Shown: positions 18,681 to 27,621 of the stretch, piece by piece
How positions within the stretch are numbered: position 1 is the first letter of the stretch
Layout of the letters: each line of letters opens with the position of its first letter
Origin: Candidatus Kapaibacterium sp.
Lineage (GTDB): Bacteria > Bacteroidota > Ignavibacteria > Kapaibacteriales > UBA4661
NCBI GenBank assembly: GCA_004292595.1
Contig: RDXM01000125.1
Location: forward strand, 1-64,000
Length of the DNA: 64,000 nt
Direction: 5' to 3'
Notes under the pieces: generated by a model
The model's database searches: none
Told to the model about the DNA's origin: nothing
The model's input: the letters and a program-made list of their open reading frames with translations, nothing else
Translations under genes and position numbers: made by a program

Positions 18681-18688
18681 TATTTTTG
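18681..18688 (+). promoter_or_regulatory. Possible -7 element upstream of fabG
   Basis: TATTTTTG fits TAnnTTTG and faces fabG with a leader of about 140 nt. No clear TTTG partner at the -33 position. Confidence 0.25.
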
Positions 18689-18831
18689 CGGACAAAATTT
18701 GTGTTGTTGCAAAGAATCGTTGTATTCTTGATGGCATCATTTCCATCAGCATAAAAATACTGAAATTTCCCAACAAACCTCGTTCTTCTGCGAGATTTGT
18801 TCCATTTTTATCGTTTTTTTTCTCCTCAATT

Positions 18832-19575
18832 ATGTCTAAACTTTCTGGTAAAATTGCCCTTGTAACGGGCGGTTCGCGTGGCATTGGCGAAGCGATTGTA
18901 CGCCGCCTGGCGGCAGATGGCGCAACGGTATTTTTTACCTTCAATTCCAGTCCCGATAAGGCAAATGCTGTCGCCACAGAAATCGGCGCAACCGCGATTC
19001 AAGCCGATGTTGCGAATGCTGATTCTGTTACAAACCTCGTAAAAACGGTGCTGGAGCATCCCGCAAACACGACTAAGCGCGTGGATATTCTCGTGAACAA
19101 TGCTGGTATCACCAAAGATACGTTGGTCTTGCGCATGAGCGAGAACGATTGGGATAGCGTGATTGATACGAATTTGAAAGGCGCATTTTTGATGAGCAAG
19201 GCTGTTTGCAAGCCGATGATGAGCCAACGCGCAGGAAAAATTATCAATATCGGTTCGATTGTCGGCATTACGGGCAATGCAGGGCAGGTCAATTACTCTG
19301 CGTCCAAAGCTGGACTTATCGGCTTAACAAAATCCTTTGCGAAGGAATTGGCATCTCGAAATATTTTAGTAAATTGCGTTGCTCCGGGCTACATTGATAC
19401 CGACATGACGGCGAAAATTACCGACGAGCAGAAAAAAGCTCTCCAAGGAAATATCCCGCTCGGTAGAACGGCGCAGCCGACGGAAATCGCATCGGTAGTG
19501 AGCTTTCTCGCTTCGGACGATGCCTCGTACATCACCGCGCAGACGATTGTTGTGGATGGCGGTTTAGCAGCGTAA
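18832..19575 (+). CDS. fabG: 3-oxoacyl-ACP reductase
   Basis: Classical short-chain dehydrogenase of 247 residues. The NADPH-binding motif TGGSRGIGEA is at residues 12-21, NNAGI near 91, the catalytic serine in NIGSIVG near 142, and YSASK with Tyr155 and Lys159. The closing TIVVDGG block is typical. FabG reduces 3-oxoacyl-ACP in each cycle of fatty-acid synthesis. acpP lies about 470 bp downstream on the same strand, separated by a family-A repeat and a small gene, which supports the fatty-acid assignment over other SDR roles. Confidence 0.92.
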   Translation: MSKLSGKIALVTGGSRGIGEAIVRRLAADGATVFFTFNSSPDKANAVATEIGATAIQADVANADSVTNLVKTVLEHPANTTKRVDILVNNAGITKDTLVLRMSENDWDSVIDTNLKGAFLMSKAVCKPMMSQRAGKIINIGSIVGITGNAGQVNYSASKAGLIGLTKSFAKELASRNILVNCVAPGYIDTDMTAKITDEQKKALQGNIPLGRTAQPTEIASVVSFLASDDASYITAQTIVVDGGLAA

Positions 19576-19609
19576 TTAAGACAAAGTTTTTTATACAAAA
19601 ATACCAAGT

Positions 19610-19686
19610 AGTGGCACAGACATTCTTGTCTGTGAGCGTTAGTGCGGGATGTAGGCGAAAGCACAGACAAGAATGTCTGTGCCACT
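19610..19686. repeat. Family-A paired-hairpin repeat, copy 5
   Basis: AGTGGCACAGACATTCTTGT to the inverted GTGCCACT, two perfect CACAGACA/TGTCTGTG hairpins, 35 bp downstream of fabG. Confidence 0.9.
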
Positions 19687-19756
19687 GAAGCCTGATTTTT
19701 CCTGCTTCTTGGAGATTGTGCTGTTTGGTAAATCGTTCTTTATCTGAAAACGCCCG

Positions 19757-19996
19757 ATGAGTTCGATTACTGTTCATATACCCGATGCTTTATTTTCGCA
19801 GGTGCGACTTTTGGCATCGAACAACAACGATGCGATTGAGCAATTTGCTCTCTTAGCTATTGCCGAAAAGGTCTCAAGCCTTGCCACTGCTGATTATATC
19901 GCCGAGCGGGCTTCCCGCGCGAACATTGAGCGATTTGGCGAATTGCTTGCCAAAGTACCAGACGTTGAACCAGAATTGTACGACAAAATGTTGTAA
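19757..19996 (+). CDS. Small antitoxin-like protein (possible ribbon-helix-helix)
   Basis: The 79-residue protein opens with ITVHIPDALFSQVRLLA, a pattern of one beta strand followed by helices that resembles small DNA-binding antitoxins of the ribbon-helix-helix class. It ends KVPDVEPELYDKML, the style seen in antitoxin C-termini. No toxin gene is adjacent, since acpP follows directly, so it is either an orphan or has another role. A short conserved hypothetical protein is the safe reading. Confidence 0.55.
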   Translation: MSSITVHIPDALFSQVRLLASNNNDAIEQFALLAIAEKVSSLATADYIAERASRANIERFGELLAKVPDVEPELYDKML

Positions 19997-20047
19997 ATCA
20001 ATTACTTTTTTTAATCACTGTATTGTTCACCTTTTGAAGGTTTTACT

Positions 20048-20281
20048 ATGTCTATCGCAGAACGCGTTACGAAAATTATTGTAGATAAATTGGGCGTTGA
20101 AGATTCCCAGATTACCAATGACGCTTCCTTTACCAACGATTTAGGGGCTGATTCGCTTGATACCGTTGAGCTTATCATGGAATTTGAAAAAGAATTCAAT
20201 GTAACTATCGAAGACAGCGACGCAGAGAAAATCCAAACCGTTGGCGACGCGGTAAAATATCTCGAAGCTAAAGCAAAATAA
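20048..20281 (+). CDS. acpP: Acyl carrier protein
   Basis: 77 residues, normal for ACP. The phosphopantetheine attachment motif [10 protein letters not shown] has Ser36, and the surrounding helices ([25 protein letters not shown]) are classical and acidic. It carries the growing acyl chain in fatty-acid synthesis in the cytoplasm. An AAGG-type ribosome site lies just before the ATG. A terminator follows about 25 bp after the stop codon. A fabG gene is upstream on the same strand. Confidence 0.97.
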   Translation: MSIAERVTKIIVDKLGVEDSQITNDASFTNDLGADSLDTVELIMEFEKEFNVTIEDSDAEKIQTVGDAVKYLEAKAK

Positions 20282-20305
20282 AAACTCAGCTTTCACGATT
20301 ATTTC

Positions 20306-20366
20306 AACTTTCCAAGTTGCGGATGTGCTTACGAACAAGCATTCATCGGGCTTGGAAAGTTTTTTT
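20306..20366 (+). terminator. Intrinsic terminator after acpP
   Basis: AACTTTCCAAG (20306-20316) pairs with CTTGGAAAGTT (20351-20361), followed by a T run. The loop is long and may itself fold. Confidence 0.7.
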
Positions 20367-20413
20367 ATGTGTAGAATAATTTTTTGAAAATAACGCTCTT
20401 TTTCGTATTCGCT

Positions 20414-21862
20414 ATGCAATCTCAATCGCTCCAACACAAGATTTTACACGCTTTTTGCGCCATTCTTTTCATCACCGTCTGCCTTTCTGCGCTGAGTGCG
20501 TGTAGCTCAGGCGTGAATTTAGGCGCGTACCTGAAAACGCTGCCCGAATCCAGCACTGCCGAGCGCATTACCACAACAAAAATCCCCTATCCGATAGTAT
20601 TGCTGCATGGTTTGGGTCAAAAAGCAACGGTCTGGGATGCCTTTGCGGTGCGCTATTACGAAGAGGAAATCGGGCTGAATCACGGCGGTATTTTGCGCAA
20701 AGTAAATGGCAAAGCAATGCTCGACACCAAGCTAGATGCGCGTTCCACGACAAATCTTCCCGTTACGGGCAAGGACGCAAAAACGCGCACCGCCGATTTT
20801 TTCACGGTTGCTTTTTCTAATCCCGCAGACTCCATTGGCGCGTGGGAGCGGGAGTTGGAAGAGTTCTTACCGCTTGTTTTTCAGCGCACGAAGGCTGACA
20901 AAGTGATTTTGATTGGATACAGCATGGGCGGCGTAACGGCGCGATATTACCTCACCCAACACCTGAACGACCACCGCACAGAGCGCATTGTTTCGATTGG
21001 TTCGCCGCACCAAGGCTCGCCCTACGCGCAAGTGTTTAAGTGGAAAACCTCCATTCAGGAAAAGCTGAAAGATGCGAATTTTATTATGAAGCCGATTCTG
21101 GAAAAAGGCTTGGATATGTTCAACGGTATGGAAGAAGGCGTACCAGCCGACGCGCCCGCCGTGCGAGATTTGATGCGCCCTGAAGACGGTGGAGCGTTTA
21201 TGTCGCGGACGGTCTTGATGGCGCATCCGTTGGATGTGGATTACGTGAGTGTGGTTGGGAAGGTCGATTTATTCAAGGAAGGTGCGTGGTCGAAGGCGGG
21301 CGCGATGGATATTTTGCGGCGCGTGCTGGCTGCTATCGGCTATGGTGGCGTGGAGTCATTGTTTGAATCAGGCGATGGCGTTGTGAGCGCGAAAAGCCAG
21401 ACCATGAGCGAGCTTCCTTGGTTTCAGGTGGATAAACGCCGGCAGAAAATTTCTCGCACCATTGCGCTGCCAACCGTTCATGCCGACCACTTGAAGCAAA
21501 GCAACGAGATTCAACGCCTGTCGCTGGAAGACAAACCAGAATTTAAGGGCGCGGATTTTTATCGCAACACCGACGGCACGCAAGCCCGCTTAGTTGTTGA
21601 GTTCGTGGATTATTTGCCGCCCTCAAAATGCGGCGTGGATGTGGTGATTGACCCAGACAAAGGCGAAAAACAGCGCGTGATGATTCCCCAAAGTGATATT
21701 TCGCTCGTGCGCAAAAAGAACGGAAGTATCGTCGCGCAAGCAGTGATGCCGCTTCCGCAAAGTGTAGATTGGTCGCGTCCAGCAGATTTGGAAATTATTA
21801 TTCGCAATACCTTTGGCAATACCACCGTAACGAGCAAAAGCTGGTCGCCGCGTAATCCCTGA
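20414..21862 (+). CDS. Alpha/beta-hydrolase lipase-like lipoprotein
   Basis: 482 residues from ATG 20414. A hydrophobic signal ends at LSALSAC, a lipobox, so the protein is probably a membrane-anchored lipoprotein. The fold is a serine hydrolase: IVLLHGLGQKATVW supplies the oxyanion region, and GYSMGGVTARYY holds the nucleophile Ser near residue 171, followed by SIGSPHQGSPYA, as in triacylglycerol lipases and PGAP1-like esterases. A likely catalytic His is in TVHADHLKQS. The last 100 residues are an extra beta-rich domain. Lipase or esterase activity is likely; the substrate is unknown. Confidence 0.82.
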   Translation: MQSQSLQHKILHAFCAILFITVCLSALSACSSGVNLGAYLKTLPESSTAERITTTKIPYPIVLLHGLGQKATVWDAFAVRYYEEEIGLNHGGILRKVNGKAMLDTKLDARSTTNLPVTGKDAKTRTADFFTVAFSNPADSIGAWERELEEFLPLVFQRTKADKVILIGYSMGGVTARYYLTQHLNDHRTERIVSIGSPHQGSPYAQVFKWKTSIQEKLKDANFIMKPILEKGLDMFNGMEEGVPADAPAVRDLMRPEDGGAFMSRTVLMAHPLDVDYVSVVGKVDLFKEGAWSKAGAMDILRRVLAAIGYGGVESLFESGDGVVSAKSQTMSELPWFQVDKRRQKISRTIALPTVHADHLKQSNEIQRLSLEDKPEFKGADFYRNTDGTQARLVVEFVDYLPPSKCGVDVVIDPDKGEKQRVMIPQSDISLVRKKNGSIVAQAVMPLPQSVDWSRPADLEIIIRNTFGNTTVTSKSWSPRNP

Positions 21863-21903
21863 TGTTTTTTCGTTTTTACAACTGGTTAGGTTTGATTTTT
21901 TTT

Positions 21904-22018
21904 GGACGCAGATGAAGATGATTGAATGGATGAAGATGATGAAAGAGCAGAAAACATCAAGGGTAAATGCAGATGCACTCTATCATCTTTATCAATTCAA
22001 TCATCTTCATCTGCGTCC
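21904..22018. repeat. Long imperfect inverted repeat (family D)
   Basis: GGACGCAGATGAAGATGATT and its inverted copy close a hairpin whose arms stay paired with a few mismatches for roughly 40 bp. It lies between the lipase gene and a family-B element and has no T run. Confidence 0.75.
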
Positions 22019-22050
22019 CCTCTATTATTGCCGAGACACCTGACTAGTTA

Positions 22051-22145
22051 TACCGTTTTGACTGTATTTTGAATACTTTGATTTGAGCAAGGCAGCATGC
22101 TGCCTTGTTTCGGAGAATTGAAACTATTCATTTTACGAAACGGTA
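22051..22145 (+). mobile_element. Family-B MITE-like element, copy 1
   Basis: 95 bp from TACCGTTTTGACTGTATTTT to CGAAACGGTA, terminal inverted repeats of TACCGTTT. The central 20-bp perfect palindrome is CAAGGCAGCATGCTGCCTTG. TTA occurs on both sides (22048-22050 and 22146-22148), consistent with a 3-bp target duplication. No transposase is encoded. Confidence 0.8.
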
Positions 22146-22215
22146 TTACTTTTGCTTTTTTATGAAGTACCAAACAAGCTCAGAAGCTCACCAATACAAG
22201 TGTGGAGGCAATTTT

Positions 22216-23619
22216 ATGCAAAACATCGTTGCCTCGCCCGCAACGATGTTTTTTGTTTGCAGCCTGTATGTATGCGGCTTTGCGGTGTATTCTTTTGTGC
22301 TGGAGCCAGTGCGCACGGTGAGTACAAGCGTGTTTCTCAAATTTACGGCGTTCCATAGTCTATGCGGGCTTTGCTGTTACTGGATATTGTGCAGAAGAAA
22401 TTATCGAAAAACCCAGATTCTATGCGGTGTTTGTGTGTTTATTGTGCCGCGCCTATTGCTTCTCCCGATGCAGCCATGGCTTTCCGACGACGCACCGCGC
22501 TATCTCTGGGATGCGCACGTGCTGTTGCAGGGCATGAATCCATATTTGCTTGCACCAAACGCGCCAGAGCTTTTGCCTCTGCGCGGCATGGAATCTGCTT
22601 TGTACGCCGTTTTGGACTACCGCGATATTTCCAGCATTTACCCACCGCTTGCGGAAATGAGTTTTGTCTGTGCGGTGTGGTGTGGAAAGCTCGTGAATCC
22701 TGCGTGGTGGGCGGGGTTTGTTGTTTGGAAAATGCTTTTGGTGATTTCGGAAGGAATTGGGATTGCGTGTGTATATGCGGTGTGTAGGCGGCTAGGCTTT
22801 TCACCGAGCGGTATTGTGTTGTATTGCTGCTTGCCGCTTCCTGCGCTAGAACTGGCAGGGCAGGGGCATTTGGACGGCCTACTTGCTGCACCGCTTGGGA
22901 TTGTGCTGTATTTGTTCGCGCTTTTTCAAAAGCAAGAAAAGCCCGTATTCATGCTCTCGTGCGGGATTGGTCTCGGCGTAGCGATGTGCGGTGCAATCAA
23001 AATTTTGCCGCTTGTGATGGTATTGCCAATTATGCGTTATCTTGCTCAAAAGCGTGATGTTGTCGCCTTTGCAGGCTTTTTGACTGCGTGTTGTTTCGGA
23101 CTAATTGTCCTCTGTTTTCCGCTTCTTCACGATGCCGCAATACTTCAGCAATTCCTCCTCAGAGCAAGGAACAATGCGCTTTCGTGGCAATTCAACGGCG
23201 GAGCGTATTACGCGCTCTGCTATGTGGCGGCGGCTCTGCACCTGCGCGAATACTGGTTGTGGATGCCGTCGGCTTTTGCTGCTCTTCGCCTTGGTGTGAT
23301 TGGTGTGGTGAGTATTTTTCAAAAAACAAGCAATGAAGCGGTCTTTACGGCAATACTGACGAGCCTTTCCCTCGTGCTTCTTTTTGCTGCCAAAGTGCAT
23401 ACATGGTATTTCGTTCCGCTCCTGCTTGTGAATACGCTTGTCGGCTGGGTATGGCTTCCCGTCTTGGCTTCGGGCTCTTTGCTCAGTTATGCGTATTACA
23501 GCGTTCAGCCTCCTCGTGAGCAGTATGGCGTGGAGATGTTGGTTTGGGGCGCGTCAGTGTTGGTGATGGTTTGGGAGTTGTGGAAGCGTATGAAAAATGT
23601 ACCGAAAACAGCAGGATAA
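22216..23619 (+). CDS. GT-C type glycosyltransferase-like integral membrane protein
   Basis: 467 residues with about ten transmembrane segments. The first loop contains WLSDDAPRYLWDAHVLLQG, then MNPYLLAP and SSIYPPLAE. This D-D...RYxWD / NPY / YPP pattern is typical of polyprenol-phosphate-dependent GT-C mannosyltransferase-like proteins (the GT87/DUF2029 neighbourhood), which transfer sugars on the outer face of the inner membrane. ATG 22216 is chosen because GGAGG precedes it by eight bases. An in-frame ATG at 22105 lies inside the family-B element and an ATG at 22162 lacks a ribosome site. Donor and acceptor are unknown. Confidence 0.8.
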   Translation: MQNIVASPATMFFVCSLYVCGFAVYSFVLEPVRTVSTSVFLKFTAFHSLCGLCCYWILCRRNYRKTQILCGVCVFIVPRLLLLPMQPWLSDDAPRYLWDAHVLLQGMNPYLLAPNAPELLPLRGMESALYAVLDYRDISSIYPPLAEMSFVCAVWCGKLVNPAWWAGFVVWKMLLVISEGIGIACVYAVCRRLGFSPSGIVLYCCLPLPALELAGQGHLDGLLAAPLGIVLYLFALFQKQEKPVFMLSCGIGLGVAMCGAIKILPLVMVLPIMRYLAQKRDVVAFAGFLTACCFGLIVLCFPLLHDAAILQQFLLRARNNALSWQFNGGAYYALCYVAAALHLREYWLWMPSAFAALRLGVIGVVSIFQKTSNEAVFTAILTSLSLVLLFAAKVHTWYFVPLLLVNTLVGWVWLPVLASGSLLSYAYYSVQPPREQYGVEMLVWGASVLVMVWELWKRMKNVPKTAG

Positions 23620-23694
23620 AAAAATGAAGAAAAATGAAGAAAAACTTGATTTATTATGGGATTTTTATTTGACCACGTTTCGTGAAAAAAACAC

Positions 23695-23725
23695 TTGACA
23701 AACGCAGTTCCGTTCCGTAATTTCG
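23695..23725 (+). promoter_or_regulatory. Promoter-like sequence for a possible RNA
   Basis: TTGACA (23695-23700), 17-base spacer, TAATTTCG (23718-23725), close to both the sigma70 spacing and the Bacteroidota -7 motif TAnnTTTG. Confidence 0.45.
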
Positions 23726-23734
23726 ACCCTGTGT

Positions 23735-23893
23735 TTTAAGATACGTTCCGCTTAGATGTTTTTACGTCTATCATTTTGGATAGAGTGCGGAACGCCTTGT
23801 CAAAAAGGCTTCCAGAAGGTTTGTGTTTTCAGAGAGCGCAGCTACCATGCTGCAAATAGTTGTGAGCAAGATTTGAACACCCTACGTTCAAAT
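23735..23893 (+). ncRNA. Candidate structured RNA upstream of susC
   Basis: Downstream of the promoter-like pair the sequence can fold into a run of stems. GTTCCGC (23745) with GCGGAAC (23787) encloses two small hairpins. They are followed by GCCTT/AAGGC (23794-23809), GCAGC/GCTGC (23838-23853) and an 8-bp perfect stem ATTTGAAC/GTTCAAAT (23871-23893). No terminator T run follows, so it may be part of the susC leader rather than a separate RNA. I recognise no known RNA family. Confidence 0.4.
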
Positions 23894-24424
23894 GTTTCGG
23901 TGAAGAGTTATTGTGAATGAGAATACTGACAGTGTCGAATAAATGTATTGTACACCACGCCAAAGGATGTAAACGAATGCACCAGCAATTACCACAATAC
24001 TGCCGTTATACCTCTTCTCTTCAAACTGTTTCCCTGTTGAATAAAGCCATTCCTTACTATAAAGCATCGCGCACGAGTGTGTGTGGCGCGTGTTGTCGAA
24101 TGTGATGCTGTCTATCATTACGTTCAGGCAAGTGCAAATGTTTGTACCGAATGCGTACAAACCGAAGCAATGACAAAACCTCAACCAAAATACGACTCCA
24201 AAATTTCGTTAATAACACTGCCTTGCGCATAAGATTTTTCTACAATCTTGTCGTAATGTCGTGTGGTGTGTGTTCGACAAATTGTGTATGGAGGAAAGTG
24301 TGATGTATCGCTAGAAATGAAGTATTGACGCGGCTTTCGAGTTTTATCCCTCATTGTTCATAGCTCATCCTTTCCGTGTTTGTGTGTCTTTCAATTCTTT
24401 TTTTTCACTCATTCAAAAATCGTT

Positions 24425-27400
24425 ATGCAACGACTATTTACCGTGTCTCGGTATAGCGCGTTTTCACGCGCACTGGTATTTGCCGCGATGTTCACCTTCA
24501 GTGCTGTATATGCACTGGCAGCAGGGCGCATCGTTGGTAAAGTAACCGACGATGATACCAAAGCCCCCTTAGGCGGCGTGAGTATCAAAGTAAAAGTTGG
24601 CTCCAAAGTAATGGGAGCGTTTTCGGGTAAAGATGGTAGCTATGAAATTCGTAATGTTCCTGCTGGGAATTATGAGATTGCAGCTTCCTATATTGGTTTT
24701 AAATCCCAAACAAAAAAAATTACCGTTACCGATGAAGGCGAAGTATCGGCTAATTTCAATATGCAACTTGACTTGCTTCTTTTGGAAGAGGCAGTAGTTG
24801 TTGGCTATGGTACGAAGCAGCGTCGTGATTTGACGGGCGCAGTAACCTCAGTGAAGGCAGAAGAAATTGTGAGTCAGTCGGTGCAGAACGTGGGTCAAGC
24901 ACTCCAAGGTCGTACCTCTGGTGTTCAAATCACACAGTCTAATGGTATGGCTGGCTCTGGAATGACTTTTCGTGTGCGTGGCGTAGGTTCGATTGGTGCG
25001 AGCAGTGAACCGCTTATTGTGGTGGATGGTATTCCGATTGCCAGAACGCAACTTGGTGCTGCAAGCGGCAATGTTTCTGCCAGCAACACCGACCCTTTGG
25101 CGGATATTAACCCTAACGACATTGAATCCATTGATGTCTTGAAAGACGCTGCTGCTGCTGCTATTTACGGTGCACAAGGCTCGAATGGTGTCGTGATAAT
25201 TACGACGAAGCGCGGCAAAACAGGTACAACCAAAGTTTCGGCAAACTATTTTCAGGGTATTGCCGAGATGACACGCCGTTTGCCGCTTCTCAATGGCAAT
25301 GAATGGGTTGATATGTTCCGCGAGGCGCATCGCAACGATAGTCTGTTTCGTGTTGCCCAGAACGACCCTGTACGCTTTCCCACGTTAAGAACTTCGCTCC
25401 CAGAAGGCATTTCTGATAGCCTTGCGCGGACACGTAACACCGATTGGGTGAGTTTAGTAACGCGCCCTGCGAATGTGCGTGAGGCAAATTTGTCTGTTAC
25501 AGGCGGCAGTGATAAAACACAGTTTTTTGTTGGTGCAACCTATCGTAATGAAGAAGGCTACGTTATTACAAATTCCTTTGAGCGTTTGAGCGGTAGAATA
25601 GCGGTGGACCATGCTATTTCCGATAGAGTGAAATTACAAGGCTCGGTGAGTGTGAATTACAACACGGATAATCGTGTACCAGTCTCATTTAATGGCGGTT
25701 TAGGTTCGGCAATTAGTAGCTCCTTGCCAATTTATCCTGTCTTTAACGATGATGGAACGTATGCCAATGCACGACGCTCACAAGGACTTCAGTTGAATCC
25801 TGTGGCAGCACTCATGAATCGTTCTTTCACTGGCACAACGCTGCGTACATTAGGCGCAGTGTCAGTAAGCGCAGAAATTTTGGAAGGTCTTAGTTGGCGT
25901 TCATCGGTGAATATTGACCTCACTAATTTGCGGGAACGCTCATTCACAAACAATATCATTCAGCCAGAATCACGTGGCGAAGACCGCCGTGTGGAAGCAA
26001 CAAACTGGTCCACCGACCATTACTTGACGTTTGATAGAAAAATTGCTGATGACCATTCCTTGAATATCGTTGGAGGTATGAGTGTCCAAAGCCTGTATCG
26101 TCGGGATGTAGGCGTATTTGCGACGCAATTCCCAAATGACCTTGTAACAAATCCAGGTGCTGGTTTGGGACCACGCGGATATGCTGATGAGGGTGGAAGC
26201 GGCTTTGTGTCGTACTTCTCTCGTGCTAACTACAAATTCCTCGACCGCTATATTCTTGGTGCGAGTGTGCGTTGGGACGGTTCTTCGCGTTTTGGTCCTC
26301 TTAATCGCTTTGGCTTCTTCCCATCTGCTTCGGCAGCATGGATTGTCAGCAGCGAAGACTTCCTGAAAGGGTCAGAAGCACTCACGTTCTTGAAACTTCG
26401 TGCCAGCTATGGCATCACTGGTAACGCTGCCATTGGCGATTTTGCATGGCGTGGCGATTACAGCTTTAATGCACCATACTCTGGACAGATTGGTTCTTAT
26501 CCAAACAATTTACAGAATTCTTCTTTGACATGGGAACGCTCGACAATGTTAGACATTGCCGCAGATTACGGTTTATTTAATGACCGCCTTTCTGGTTCTA
26601 TCGGCTTTTTTAGCCGCGTAAGTTCGGATTTGCTCATGCCAGTTTCTATTCCTGCATCGTCTGGATTTCGTAGTGTTTTGCAAAATGTTGGTTCGGTCTT
26701 GAATCAAGGTGTTGAGTTTAGCCTTCGTTCCTTCAATATTTCCAGTGATGCGTTCACATGGACAACCGACTTTAATATCACGTTTATCCGTAACGAAGTG
26801 CTTGATGCTGCGGGCTTGGCACCAGACTCCTTCGACCCTGGTCCTGGTGAGAATCGCATTATTGTTGGGCAGCCTATTGGTGTTATCTACACGAACAAAT
26901 CTGCTGGTGTCGATCCTGCAACAGGCGACCCACTCTGGTTTGCGAAAAGCTCAAGCGGCAAGTTTGACACTGTTGTTACCGAACGCTACTACACTGGTGG
27001 TCGGCAATTCTTTGCTGACCGTCAGGCTGTTGGTAGCCCTTACCCGCTTTTCTACGGTGGTTTGACCAATACACTCAATTTCAAAGGTTTTGATTTGACC
27101 GTGCTTTTAAGCTATTCCTATGGCAATAAAGTGTATGACGATGCTGGTAAGTTGTTGGTTGGTAATATGAATCAACGCTGGAATCAAATGCGCCAAACCC
27201 TCAATCGTTGGCAAAAACCAGGCGATATTACCAATGTCCCACGCCTGACGCTTAATAGCAATTCCCGTCCAGAAGATACACGTGGTCGCAACAGCGATTT
27301 GTATGTGTACGACGCTTCCTTTCTCCGTGTACGGAACGTGGTTTTGGGCTATTCCTTCCCGAAAGAATTGCTTGATTCATGGGGTATTGGTCTGACACGC

Positions 27401-27577
27401 TTGCGCTTGTATGTGAGCGGTACAAATCTCTTCGTCTTTACGCCCTATCCAGGCTGGGATCCAGAAGTTACTCGTGATAATTCCAACCCACGTGAGCAGA
27501 ACTTGCGTCAAGGGTCCACCTTCTTGCACCCACCACAAGCACGGACATTCTTGGTTGGCGTAAACATTGACTTCTAA
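24425..27577 (+). CDS. SusC/RagA-family TonB-linked outer-membrane protein
   Basis: 1050 residues from ATG 24425. A signal peptide (residues 1-36) is followed by a carboxypeptidase-like regulatory domain (GRIVGKVTDDDTKAPLGGVS, residues 37-120). The plug domain has VVVGYGTKQRRDLTGAVTSV, GVQITQSNGMAGSGMTFRVRG and DVLKDAAAAAIYGAQGSNGV. The beta-barrel that follows ends ARTFLVGVNIDF. SusC proteins form the energy-dependent outer-membrane pore that imports glycans or peptides bound by a SusD lid. susD begins 45 bp downstream in the same direction. The preceding 805-bp leader is unusually long. The substrate is not identifiable. Confidence 0.95.
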   Translation: MQRLFTVSRYSAFSRALVFAAMFTFSAVYALAAGRIVGKVTDDDTKAPLGGVSIKVKVGSKVMGAFSGKDGSYEIRNVPAGNYEIAASYIGFKSQTKKITVTDEGEVSANFNMQLDLLLLEEAVVVGYGTKQRRDLTGAVTSVKAEEIVSQSVQNVGQALQGRTSGVQITQSNGMAGSGMTFRVRGVGSIGASSEPLIVVDGIPIARTQLGAASGNVSASNTDPLADINPNDIESIDVLKDAAAAAIYGAQGSNGVVIITTKRGKTGTTKVSANYFQGIAEMTRRLPLLNGNEWVDMFREAHRNDSLFRVAQNDPVRFPTLRTSLPEGISDSLARTRNTDWVSLVTRPANVREANLSVTGGSDKTQFFVGATYRNEEGYVITNSFERLSGRIAVDHAISDRVKLQGSVSVNYNTDNRVPVSFNGGLGSAISSSLPIYPVFNDDGTYANARRSQGLQLNPVAALMNRSFTGTTLRTLGAVSVSAEILEGLSWRSSVNIDLTNLRERSFTNNIIQPESRGEDRRVEATNWSTDHYLTFDRKIADDHSLNIVGGMSVQSLYRRDVGVFATQFPNDLVTNPGAGLGPRGYADEGGSGFVSYFSRANYKFLDRYILGASVRWDGSSRFGPLNRFGFFPSASAAWIVSSEDFLKGSEALTFLKLRASYGITGNAAIGDFAWRGDYSFNAPYSGQIGSYPNNLQNSSLTWERSTMLDIAADYGLFNDRLSGSIGFFSRVSSDLLMPVSIPASSGFRSVLQNVGSVLNQGVEFSLRSFNISSDAFTWTTDFNITFIRNEVLDAAGLAPDSFDPGPGENRIIVGQPIGVIYTNKSAGVDPATGDPLWFAKSSSGKFDTVVTERYYTGGRQFFADRQAVGSPYPLFYGGLTNTLNFKGFDLTVLLSYSYGNKVYDDAGKLLVGNMNQRWNQMRQTLNRWQKPGDITNVPRLTLNSNSRPEDTRGRNSDLYVYDASFLRVRNVVLGYSFPKELLDSWGIGLTRLRLYVSGTNLFVFTPYPGWDPEVTRDNSNPREQNLRQGSTFLHPPQARTFLVGVNIDF

Positions 27578-27621
27578 TAGAGATGCAATCCTTACCACTT
27601 ACATTCTGAAAGATTATTATT

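Larger units (their letters stand above)
23620..24424. other. 805-bp non-coding leader region upstream of susC
   Basis: No credible protein gene is seen on either strand; short open frames lack family resemblance. The left part holds a promoter-like pair and a series of stem-loops (annotated separately). The right part has further inverted pairs: TTTGTAC/GTACAAA at 24141-24161, and TTGTCG/CGACAA at 24248-24280. Confidence 0.6.

Noticed and set aside
22105-22215. An N-terminal extension MFRRIETIHFTKRYYF for the GT-C-like protein.
   Set aside because: The first part is encoded by the family-B element, and a nearly identical MFRRIETIHFT frame recurs at the copy at 44992. The GGAGG-preceded ATG 22216 is a better start.
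23740-23900. The candidate RNA as RNase P RNA, tmRNA or a tRNA.
   Set aside because: It lacks the conserved cores of RNase P RNA and tmRNA and no cloverleaf can be drawn on either strand.
23917-24105. A 62-residue open frame in the susC leader.
   Set aside because: Cysteine-rich and without any recognisable family or ribosome site; it lies in a region that looks non-coding.
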